From: an uncultured Spirochaetota bacterium
GTDB lineage: Bacteria > Spirochaetota > UBA4802 > UBA5550
Assembly: GCA_937872225.1 (NCBI GenBank)
Contig: CALMRZ010000047.1
Coordinates: 1 to 64,000 of the forward strand
DNA: 64,000 nt
Direction of reading: 5' to 3'
Both the position numbers and the translations under genes were made by a program. A model generated the notes under the pieces. That model ran no database searches. It was given only the letters and a program-made list of their open reading frames with translations, and was not told the origin of the DNA. Within the stretch, counting starts at the first letter, position 1. Every line of letters starts with the position of its first letter. This document shows, in pieces, positions 1 through 6,567 of this stretch.

Positions 1-56
1 CAGAAATTAATAGCATTTTTTATTCAAACCCACAAAATCTATGGGACAGCAGTGTC

Positions 57-84
57 TTGACATATTTTAATGGAGCGATAGGAT
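57..84 (+). promoter_or_regulatory. Putative sigma-70 promoter of the first STAS gene
   Basis: TTGACA at 57-62 and TAGGAT at 79-84 are separated by 16 bases. The -35 is perfect and the -10 matches four of six consensus bases. The predicted transcription start (about 91) falls at the edge of the ribosome-binding site AGGGAG (91-96), which would give a very short leader, so the assignment is tentative. Confidence 0.4.
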
Positions 85-104
85 AACCTGAGGGAGTTGG
101 GACT

Positions 105-446
105 ATGGTATTGATCACGGTCGAAGACCACGGCAAAGTCGTCATAGTGAATATTGACGGCGAATTCTACATAGACAGCGTGGAGAATGCTGAGAAGATC
201 TGGAACGAACAGCTTGCCCGGCATCCGAAAGTAATGGCGGTCAACTGCAAGAACATCAAGTATATCGATTCCTCGGCGATCGGGATCCTGGTGAAATTCC
301 TGAACAGCGCCATGAAGCAGAAGACTGAAATGATTTTTTACGATTTAAATGAAAACATCCTGGGAGTTTTTAAAACAGCGAAACTGAATAATTTTTTCAA
401 GATCATGACCAGGACCCAGTTCGAAATGGAGTACCTGGAGAAGTAG
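105..446 (+). CDS. STAS-domain anti-sigma-factor antagonist
   Basis: This 113-residue protein is a single STAS domain of the SpoIIAA/RsbV type. In this family the protein binds a serine-kinase anti-sigma factor or similar partner and is switched off by phosphorylation of a conserved serine. The motif IDSSAIG at about residues 54-60 supplies the serine pair where phosphorylation occurs. The start is supported by AGGGAG eight bases upstream. No kinase or phosphatase partner gene is adjacent, so its partner is unknown. A second stand-alone STAS gene lies at 33701. The AT-rich gap downstream separates it from the flagellar operon, so a motility role is not shown. Confidence 0.85.
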   Translation: MVLITVEDHGKVVIVNIDGEFYIDSVENAEKIWNEQLARHPKVMAVNCKNIKYIDSSAIGILVKFLNSAMKQKTEMIFYDLNENILGVFKTAKLNNFFKIMTRTQFEMEYLEK

Positions 447-701
447 TGTTTTTATCTGCAAGGGGCCTCGCCCCTTGAGCCCCTTTGTAACGTCGACGCT
501 GAGTTGCCGTTCCTTGACTTCTGCACCTGCTTGTAATGCACTAAAAATAGTTTCTTCGTTGTGATTTTATGCCGATACTACAATATGGGTGTTTTATGTA
601 TTAAGATTTTTTTTGAAAAACATTATTAATTATGAAAATATTCAAACAAAATCGGGGGTAAAAAAACTTATATTACACTTTTCTAAAAATGAATAAATTA
701 A

Positions 702-738
702 TTGACATAAATAGTCAGATGTGATAATTATGTCACAT
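702..738 (+). promoter_or_regulatory. Possible sigma-70 promoter overlapped by a CRP/FNR-like dyad
   Basis: TTGACA at 702-707 is followed by an extended -10-like TGTGATAAT (720-728), with a short spacer of 15. The dyad ATGTGA (719-724) and TCACAT (733-738) has eight bases between the arms. Its half-sites resemble those used by CRP/FNR-family regulators, although the usual E. coli CRP spacing is six. A protein bound here would cover the -10 region and so would more likely repress than activate. Confidence 0.3.
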
Positions 739-791
739 ATTTATACATTAATTTAATTATATTATTATTTTTGTGGTGTTTATAATTAGGT

Positions 792-818
792 TAAAAACGG
801 TCACACACAAGCTGATAA
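792..818 (+). promoter_or_regulatory. Sigma-28 (FliA) promoter of the fliL operon
   Basis: TAAA at 792-795, exactly 15 bases, then GCTGATAA at 811-818. The enterobacterial FliA consensus is TAAA-N15-GCCGATAA, so only one of the twelve defined bases differs. It lies 86 bases upstream of the fliL start, on the operon strand. The gene for a FliA-type sigma factor is in the same operon (11813), which suggests positive feedback. Confidence 0.65.
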
Positions 819-903
819 ATGTTGAATATCTGTCGGGAAGGAATATATTATTTAGATGCGGAGCCTACTATTAATAATCTTCAGATTATAAAAAGGAACT
901 GTC

Positions 904-1437
904 ATGGGCGAAGAAGAAAAGGATGAGATAATCGAAGAAGAAGAGGAAGCGCCAAAGGAACCGGAGGCGGGGCGACGCTTAGAGGCGTCGAAGATCGTCA
1001 AGATACTGTTGTATGTCGCGGGCGGCATCCTTCTTATCGTCCTGGTGACCGGCATTTCGTACCTGGTGGCCAAGTATGTGCAGGAGAGCAGCTACCAGAA
1101 ACGCCAGGATATTGTCGCGGCTCCGCCGCCACCGCCCCTTGCCAGCTTCGAACTGCCGGATTTTTCCAAGACCACGGCCGATGCGGAACCTCATTTCATC
1201 AAGATGAAGATTTCGCTGGCCTATGAGCCGAACGTCGAGCTCAACAATGAGCTGGTTCAGCGCCGGGACCAGATACAGCATGTGATAAACATCATTCTGC
1301 AGGGCAAGAAATACGAGGACCTTGACACGGTGAGCGACTCCGTCGCCCTGGCCGAGGAGATCAAGGCCCATGTGAACGTGATCCTGATATCGGGAAAAAT
1401 CAAGGAAGTGTATTTCAAGGAACTGGTGGTAAACTAG
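904..1437 (+). CDS. fliL: Flagellar basal-body protein FliL
   Basis: A single-pass inner-membrane protein of 177 residues that in this family associates with the stator around the basal body. An acidic N-terminal tail (residues 1-25) precedes one transmembrane helix (about 33-56). A proline-rich linker follows and then the periplasmic FliL domain, which ends in a typical VYFKELVVN-like strand. A ribosome-binding site AAGGAA lies six bases before the ATG. It is the first gene of the flagellar operon and is followed after 29 bases by fliY. Spirochaetes commonly carry fliL, fliM and fliY together; here no fliM lies between fliL and fliY. Confidence 0.9.
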   Translation: MGEEEKDEIIEEEEEAPKEPEAGRRLEASKIVKILLYVAGGILLIVLVTGISYLVAKYVQESSYQKRQDIVAAPPPPPLASFELPDFSKTTADAEPHFIKMKISLAYEPNVELNNELVQRRDQIQHVINIILQGKKYEDLDTVSDSVALAEEIKAHVNVILISGKIKEVYFKELVVN

Positions 1438-1466
1438 GCGGGATTTTTTAATCGTGGGAGGAGCAT

Positions 1467-2522
1467 ATGGGTGATGGATCATTATCACAAGACGAAATAG
1501 ATGCGTTATTGCAGGGCGCTGATGATATGTTGTCCCCGACCAGCGGGCCGTCGGCTGCTGACGCAGGCCGGGGCCGTGGAGGGATGTTCCCGCCGAGTGA
1601 ACTGAACGCGATACGCGACGCGCTCAATTCGGCAGTCGGGTCCGTGGCCCCGTCGCTCTCCGGTTATCTGGGCGGCAGGAACCTCCGGATATCGCGGCCT
1701 TTTATCGAAGTGAAGCACCAGGAGGCGGTGCGGTCCGATTTCTCCGGGCGGTATGTCCAGGTATCCATGGATTACACCGGGGCAATGAACGGAAGGAACC
1801 TCATCGTCTTCAATTACCAGGACGCGGGTTCCATTTCCTCCCTCATGATGGGGGACGACCGCGGCGTGCCTCCCGCGGAGCTGTCCGAGGCGCACCAGAG
1901 CACGATACAGGAGTTCACGAACCAGCTCCTTTCGTCGATGGCGACGCAGTTCAGCGGCTCCATTGGCGGGGCGATCAATACCACGCCGGCCACGCTCTCC
2001 CTTGCCACCGGCGGGAAGGACCTCGATCTGCCGGGGGGCGCGGACCTCGTCAAGGTAACCTATGATTTCGCCATAGACGGCGTGCTGAATTCAAAGCTGT
2101 TCCATATCATGGATGTTCCCCTGGCGCAGGCGTTGTCGAGCGCGACGGGCGGCATGGCCCAGACGGTCAGCCAGCCGCAGCAGTTCCCGGCCCATGCCGG
2201 CCAGGTGGGCATCAGCCCGGTCAAATTCCCGCCGCTGGACGAGGGGATCCCTCCCAGCGTCGGAGGAAATATATCCCTTATACTGGACGTCCCCATGACG
2301 CTGACGGTGGAGCTGGGACGCACCACGCAGCTCGTGCAGGACATACTGGGTCTCGGCGAGGGATCGATCATAGAGCTCGACAAGCTGGCCGGCGAACCGG
2401 TGGACCTGCTCGTCAACGGCAAGCTGATTGCCAAGGGCGAGGTCGTGGTCATCGACGAAAATTTCGGGGTCCGCGTGACGGATATCGTGAGTCCGGCCGA
2501 GAGGCTGTCGGGAATACAATAA
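1467..2522 (+). CDS. fliY: Flagellar motor switch protein FliY (FliN family)
   Basis: 351 residues in three parts. The N-terminal segment contains SQDEIDALLQG (residues 7-17), like the start of FliM. A CheC/FliM-like middle domain spans about 45-225. A FliN/SpoA domain at about 265-345 builds the C-ring. The middle domain has one CheC-type phosphatase motif by eye: S145, E149, N152 and P174, spaced S-x3-E-x2-N-x21-P. The family therefore predicts a switch component that can also remove phosphate from CheY. A strong site GGAGGAG precedes the ATG. The absence of a separate fliM next to it suggests that fliM is elsewhere in the genome. FliY rather than plain FliN is chosen because of length and the middle domain. 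Confidence 0.88.
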   Translation: MGDGSLSQDEIDALLQGADDMLSPTSGPSAADAGRGRGGMFPPSELNAIRDALNSAVGSVAPSLSGYLGGRNLRISRPFIEVKHQEAVRSDFSGRYVQVSMDYTGAMNGRNLIVFNYQDAGSISSLMMGDDRGVPPAELSEAHQSTIQEFTNQLLSSMATQFSGSIGGAINTTPATLSLATGGKDLDLPGGADLVKVTYDFAIDGVLNSKLFHIMDVPLAQALSSATGGMAQTVSQPQQFPAHAGQVGISPVKFPPLDEGIPPSVGGNISLILDVPMTLTVELGRTTQLVQDILGLGEGSIIELDKLAGEPVDLLVNGKLIAKGEVVVIDENFGVRVTDIVSPAERLSGIQ

Positions 2523-2555
2523 TATGGCGGTGGCGTTCATCGCCATATTTTTTAC
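2521..2555 (+). terminator. Hairpin plus T-tract between fliY and fliO (possible attenuator)
   Basis: AATATGGCG (2521-2529) pairs with CGCCATATT (2541-2549), and a run of Ts follows immediately. It has the form of an intrinsic terminator but sits inside the operon, so it may act as an attenuator or stability element. A 13-codon reading frame (ATG 2524, stop 2563-2565) overlaps it. Confidence 0.5.
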
Positions 2556-2564
2556 CGTTTTTTA

Positions 2565-3383
2565 ATGAGACATAACATGGATGTAGCAATGAACAAAACA
2601 AACCTGCGCACGATTTCCCTGGCTGCCATTATTATTTTTGCCCTGGCGGCCGTATTATGTCCCATTGACCTCGCCGCAAAGAAGAAGCGCCAGAAGCAGG
2701 AGACGGTACGGCAGGAGCAGAAAGCGCCGGCCGATGAGAAGCAGGCGGCCGCCGATGAATCCGAACCGGCGCAGGAAAGCGAAAAGGCCGGGGAGGTTGC
2801 AAATGAAAAGGATAAGGAAGCGGCCAAAGAGGAGACCGTGGGCGTCCCCACCAGGGATTTCAAGGACGAGGATTTCAAGCCGCAGGTGGACGAGCCTTCG
2901 GCCGCATGGATGTTCATAAAGATGATTATCGTCCTCGGTATTTTCGCCGGGGGTTTCTACTATTTCTACCGTTTCATCACGAAGAAGTCCGGCATTGGCC
3001 TTTTCGGCGGCGAGGCGATCAAGGTGCTCTCCGTGGCCCCCCTGGGACAGAACAAGTTCCTCCAGGTGGTCGACCTGGCCGGCAAGGTGCTGGTCATCGG
3101 CGTGTCGGACAGCGCCATCAACCTCATCTCGGAGATCACCGACCGGGACCAGATAGACCGCATCAGGATACTTTCGAACCGGACGCCGCCGGCGGACCGC
3201 CGGGTCGCCGGGTTCCAGGAATACGTGATGAAGGATATCGGCAGGCTGATCGAGAAGGTCCGTGAATTCAGGAGCCGGGGCGGCAAGACTAAAACGACCG
3301 TTATCGACAATCCGGAAGACATAAATTATTTGCGGCAGCAGAGAAACCGGCTCAAGGATTTGAATGGTTTGGATCATGAATAA
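2565..3383 (+). CDS. fliO: Flagellar biosynthesis protein FliO (FliZ/FliO family)
   Basis: FliO is a small membrane protein that helps FliP assemble into the export gate. This one has 272 residues, longer than the enterobacterial protein but normal for spirochaetes and Gram-positives. It has an N-terminal signal/membrane helix (about residues 16-32) and a charged Glu/Lys/Ala-rich linker. A second transmembrane helix (about 116-136) precedes the FliO cytoplasmic domain (IKVLSVAPLGQNKFLQVVDLAGKV). Three in-frame ATGs occur (2565, 2577, 2589); the last begins directly before the hydrophobic segment and may be the true start. Its 3' end overlaps fliP, so the two are probably translationally coupled. 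Confidence 0.8.
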   Translation: MRHNMDVAMNKTNLRTISLAAIIIFALAAVLCPIDLAAKKKRQKQETVRQEQKAPADEKQAAADESEPAQESEKAGEVANEKDKEAAKEETVGVPTRDFKDEDFKPQVDEPSAAWMFIKMIIVLGIFAGGFYYFYRFITKKSGIGLFGGEAIKVLSVAPLGQNKFLQVVDLAGKVLVIGVSDSAINLISEITDRDQIDRIRILSNRTPPADRRVAGFQEYVMKDIGRLIEKVREFRSRGGKTKTTVIDNPEDINYLRQQRNRLKDLNGLDHE

Positions 3384-4143
3384 GAAAGTCATCATTATGG
3401 CGGCGCTCCTGGCGCTCTTTAGCGCCGGAATCTGCTACGCCCAGGACATCGGCGGGGGCGTCCGCATGCCGATACCGAAGATCACCTTCGACATCAAGGA
3501 GGCGGCGGCGCCGCGCGACGTGGCCCTTTCGCTCCAGGTCCTGTTCCTGCTGACCATCCTCACCCTGGCCCCGGCCATCATCATGATGATGACGGCCTTC
3601 ACCCGGGTCGTGATCGTGATGGATTTCATCAAGCGGGCCCTCTCGCTCCAGCAGATGCCGCCGAACCAGATCATCATCGGTTTTTCCCTGTTCCTGACGT
3701 TTTTCATCATGGCCCCGACCTTCACGAAGATAAACGAGGACGCCCTCCAGCCGTACTTGAAGGGAAAGATCGACAACGAGGCATTTTTCAACAAGGGCAT
3801 GGAGCCGCTGCGCGTGTTCATGTTCAAGCAGACGCGGGAAAAGGACATCGCCCTGTTCATCAAGCTCGCCAAGCTGCCGAAGCCGAAGAACCAGAAGGAC
3901 GTGCCGACCTACTGCCTCATCCCGGCCTTCATGATCAGCGAGCTGAAGCGCGCCTTCGAGATCGGGGTGTTTATCTTCATTCCTTTCATTGTCATCGATA
4001 TGATCGTGGCAAGCGCCCTCATGGCCATGGGCATGATCATGCTGCCGCCGATCATGATCTCGCTGCCGTTCAAGATCATACTGTTTATCCTTGTCGACGG
4101 ATGGAACCTGCTGGCCTACGAGCTGGTGAGGTCCTTTAAATAG
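3376..4143 (+). CDS. fliP: Flagellar export gate protein FliP
   Basis: Core membrane protein of the flagellar type III export gate. The product has a cleavable signal-like N-terminus ending near CYA, followed by conserved FliP segments. These include LTLAPAIIMMMTAFTRVVIV and the C-terminal helices with ASALMAMGMIMLPP. Length (about 255 residues) is normal. I place the start at 3376 (MNKKVIIM) because the upstream alternative at 3364 adds four unlikely residues. The gene overlaps the end of fliO by eight bases, and fliQ follows after 12 bases. Confidence 0.93.
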   Translation: MNKKVIIMAALLALFSAGICYAQDIGGGVRMPIPKITFDIKEAAAPRDVALSLQVLFLLTILTLAPAIIMMMTAFTRVVIVMDFIKRALSLQQMPPNQIIIGFSLFLTFFIMAPTFTKINEDALQPYLKGKIDNEAFFNKGMEPLRVFMFKQTREKDIALFIKLAKLPKPKNQKDVPTYCLIPAFMISELKRAFEIGVFIFIPFIVIDMIVASALMAMGMIMLPPIMISLPFKIILFILVDGWNLLAYELVRSFK

Positions 4144-4155
4144 CGGGGTGGTGCA

Positions 4156-4419
4156 ATGACCGATGTGACCGTAATAACCATAATGCGCGAATCGCTGATG
4201 ACGATCCTCATCGTCTCCGCCCCGATGCTGGGAATAGGGATGTTCGTGGGCCTGATCATATCAATTTTCCAGACCACGACGTCGATCCAGGAGCAGACGC
4301 TGACCTTCGTGCCGAAGATCGTCGCCATCTTCGTGGTGTTGATCGTCTTCGGCTCGTGGATGATACGGTCGCTGGTGAATTACACGAACCATATTTTTTC
4401 GATGATTGAGAAATTGTGA
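4156..4419 (+). CDS. fliQ: Flagellar export gate protein FliQ
   Basis: An 87-residue protein with two transmembrane helices (about residues 15-40 and 50-75), the standard size and layout of FliQ, which surrounds the FliP-FliR core in the export gate. It contains the family segment FVGLIISIFQTTTSIQEQTLTFVPKI. A GGGGTGG site precedes the ATG. A 109-base gap with GC-rich tandem hairpins separates it from fliR, an unusual interruption in an otherwise tight gate cluster. Confidence 0.93.
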   Translation: MTDVTVITIMRESLMTILIVSAPMLGIGMFVGLIISIFQTTTSIQEQTLTFVPKIVAIFVVLIVFGSWMIRSLVNYTNHIFSMIEKL

Positions 4420-4420
4420 C

Positions 4421-4450
4421 GGGGGCTCGCCCCCACCCCTCCCAGAGGGG
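4421..4450 (+). repeat. GC-rich tandem hairpins between fliQ and fliR
   Basis: Two hairpins lie side by side: GGGGGC (4421-4426) with GCCCCC (4429-4434), and CCCCTC (4436-4441) with GAGGGG (4445-4450). There is no T-tract. The same arrangement of C-run, short loop and G-run recurs at 459 and at 44461-44608, so this may be a dispersed palindromic repeat rather than a terminator. Confidence 0.45.
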
Positions 4451-4528
4451 GTTGCCGGTGCTGATGAGAATTTGTGTTAAGATTGTTGCAAGTCCACCTC
4501 CGGGGGATGTAGGGGGCTACAAAGGCTC

Positions 4529-5308
4529 ATGTACTACTTTGTGTACCATTTCCAGGTGTTTCTGCTCATCATGATGCGCCTGAACGCCATGATCATGATA
4601 GCCCCCTTTTTCTCGAGCGACGTGATACCGTTCCGGATCAAGGCGCTCATCTCGTTTCTCGTGACGCTGGTCATCTTTCCCATGGTGGCGGCCAAGGGGT
4701 ACAGGGTCCCGGGCGACATGGGGGGATATTTCCTCCTCGTTCTGTCCGAGGTCGCCATCGGCCTGTTCATAGGGTTCCTGATCTCGGTGATCTTTGCAGC
4801 GTTCCAGCTGGCCGGTGAATTTTTCGCGGTACAGATCGGATTCGGGATCAACGAGGTCCTCGATCCCATCGGGCAGGTCAGCGTGCCGCTGGTGGGGCAG
4901 TTCAAGAACCTCATCGGCCTCCTGGTGCTCCTGGCGATGAACGGGCACCACCTGATGCTCCAGGGGATCTACCGCTCCTACGAACTGGCCCCGGTGATGG
5001 GCGTCAGCAAGGCCTTTATGGGCGGCCTGTTCAAATATTTATTGTATACCTTTTCAGGGATGTTCGTGGTGGCCCTGAAGATAGCGCTCCCCATCGTGGG
5101 CATCATTTTTTTGATGGAAGTAAGTCTCGGAGTGCTGTCGAAGGTCGCGCCCCAGATGAATATAATGATGCTGGGCTTCCCCTTCAAGATCGTCATCGCC
5201 TTCGTGGTGATGATCGTGGTGACGCCCCTCATCGTGCGGATCATGTGGGTGTCCCTTGAGCGGGCCTTTGGGTTCATATTCAAGATGCTGGCCCACTGGC
5301 CGGGATGA
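4529..5308 (+). CDS. fliR: Flagellar export gate protein FliR
   Basis: A 259-residue integral membrane protein that completes the FliPQR export gate. It has six hydrophobic segments and typical FliR stretches. These are an N-terminal LLIMMRLNAMIMIAPFFSS, then QIGFGINEVLDPIGQVSVPLVGQF, and a C-terminal APQMNIMMLGFPFKI. The predicted start gives MYYFVYHFQVF, typical of the family; no strong ribosome-binding site is visible (GGCTC only), so the start is less certain. A long perfect inverted repeat follows the stop codon. Confidence 0.92.
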   Translation: MYYFVYHFQVFLLIMMRLNAMIMIAPFFSSDVIPFRIKALISFLVTLVIFPMVAAKGYRVPGDMGGYFLLVLSEVAIGLFIGFLISVIFAAFQLAGEFFAVQIGFGINEVLDPIGQVSVPLVGQFKNLIGLLVLLAMNGHHLMLQGIYRSYELAPVMGVSKAFMGGLFKYLLYTFSGMFVVALKIALPIVGIIFLMEVSLGVLSKVAPQMNIMMLGFPFKIVIAFVVMIVVTPLIVRIMWVSLERAFGFIFKMLAHWPG

Positions 5309-5320
5309 TTGATTAATAAT

Positions 5321-5359
5321 ATGCCCCGCGAATGCCGCAGTGCGGCATTCGCGGGGCAT
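5321..5359 (+). repeat. 39-bp perfect inverted repeat between fliR and flhB
   Basis: The 19 bases at 5321-5339 are the exact reverse complement of the 19 bases at 5341-5359, around a single G at 5340. The repeat ends 11 bases before the flhB start codon that I prefer and has no T-tract, so it is not a standard terminator. In RNA it would form a near-continuous duplex upstream of flhB and could be a processing site or translation control element. Confidence 0.75.
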
Positions 5360-5370
5360 GGTACAAATAT

Positions 5371-6552
5371 ATGACCGTGTACATACAGACATTCAACAAG
5401 TACAACCGCTTCGACGATCGGCTGTTTTTTGACCGTTTCTGGGACCTCCAGCTTTTCGCGGCGGAGGACGAGGGCCGCACCGAGGAACCGACCGAGAAAA
5501 AGCTCCGCGAGGCCAGGGAAAAGGGCCAGGTGGCCAAGACCGTCGAGCTGCCCCAGGCCATCGTCGTCATTTTCGGCTTCATGGTGATCCTGATCTTCGG
5601 GTCGTGGATCTTTGATATACTGGCGCGCGTGACCAAATATTACCTATCATCGTTTTCGCGCCTCAGCATCACCGAGCGGGGCATGTACCGCGAGTTCATC
5701 GCCATAATCTATGAATCGGGTAAGATATTGCTGCCGATATTCGTGGCCTCGATGGTGGCCGCCATCCTGGGCAACGTTGTCCAGGTCGGGTTCCAGTTTT
5801 CGGCGCACCCGCTCAAGATAGACTGGAGCAAAATCAAGTTCGACCCCGCCACCGTCATGAAGCGGATATTCTTTTCGAAACAGGTGGCCATGAACCTGTT
5901 CAAGTCGATATTCAAGGTCGTGGCCATCGGGTTCGTGGCCTATCTCATCATCATGGCCGACATGGACGACATTCTGAAAACGCCGGACGTTTCCGTCGCC
6001 ATGGCCCTCAGGATCATCATGATGACGGCCTTCAAGATCATCATCTGGTCAGCGGTCCTTCTCCTGGCCCTTTCCATACCGGACTACTTTTTCCAGAAGC
6101 GGGAGTTCATCGAATCGTTGAAAATGACCAAGGAAGAGATGAAAGAGGAATTGAAGGAGACCATCGGCGACCCGTACATCAGGGCGCGCCTGCGCGAGAT
6201 GCAGCGGCAGAACCTGCTCCGCGCCATGATGAGCAAGGAAGTGCCCCGGGCCGACGTGGTGGTCACCAACCCGACGCACTTCGCGGTGGCGCTGCAGTAC
6301 GACCGGTATACGATGCCGGCGCCCACGGTCGTGGCCAAGGGCGAAGACAGCATCGCCCTGAAGATCCGGGAAGTGGCAGCGGAACACGGCATTCCCCTCA
6401 TCCAGAACCGGCCCCTGGCCCAGGAAATGTACCAGCGGCTTGAGGTGGGGGACATCATTCCGGAAGACCTCTTTTACGCCGTTTCCTTGATATACGGCGA
6501 GATCATACGCAAGTACCCCGAGCGGTACCGGAAGCTGCAGGAGGCAATATAG
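5371..6552 (+). CDS. flhB: Flagellar export switch protein FlhB
   Basis: FlhB regulates the change of export substrate from rod/hook to filament. The product has an N-terminal charged region with TEEPTEKKLREAREKGQVA, four transmembrane segments and a cytoplasmic domain. That domain carries the self-cleavage motif NPTH (Asn at about residue 300 from this start) in the segment VVTNPTHFAVALQY. Reading could begin at 5332, but that would place the start inside the perfect inverted repeat. 5371 (MTVYIQTF) gives 393 residues and is preferred, although no good ribosome-binding site is seen for either. flhA follows 15 bases downstream. Confidence 0.92.
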   Translation: MTVYIQTFNKYNRFDDRLFFDRFWDLQLFAAEDEGRTEEPTEKKLREAREKGQVAKTVELPQAIVVIFGFMVILIFGSWIFDILARVTKYYLSSFSRLSITERGMYREFIAIIYESGKILLPIFVASMVAAILGNVVQVGFQFSAHPLKIDWSKIKFDPATVMKRIFFSKQVAMNLFKSIFKVVAIGFVAYLIIMADMDDILKTPDVSVAMALRIIMMTAFKIIIWSAVLLLALSIPDYFFQKREFIESLKMTKEEMKEELKETIGDPYIRARLREMQRQNLLRAMMSKEVPRADVVVTNPTHFAVALQYDRYTMPAPTVVAKGEDSIALKIREVAAEHGIPLIQNRPLAQEMYQRLEVGDIIPEDLFYAVSLIYGEIIRKYPERYRKLQEAI

Positions 6553-6567
6553 CAATGAGGTGGCACC

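Larger units (their letters stand above)
447..903 (+). other. AT-rich regulatory gap before the flagellar operon
   Basis: No gene is seen here. Just after the STAS gene lies a GC hairpin (CAAGGGGC at 459-466 with GCCCCTTG at 470-477) that lacks a T-tract and resembles the GC-rich hairpins at 4421 and 44461. From about 540 the sequence becomes very AT-rich and contains a sigma-70-like promoter overlapping a dyad (702-738) and a sigma-28 promoter (792-818). The operon leader, about 80 bases long, follows. Confidence 0.6.

Noticed and set aside
569-578. GCCGATAC as another sigma-28 -10 element
   Set aside because: No TAAA occurs 15 bases upstream; the nearest one is 25 bases away.
4421-4450. 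Intrinsic terminator after fliQ
   Set aside because: Stable hairpins but no T-tract, and fliR must be transcribed downstream; treated as a repeat instead.
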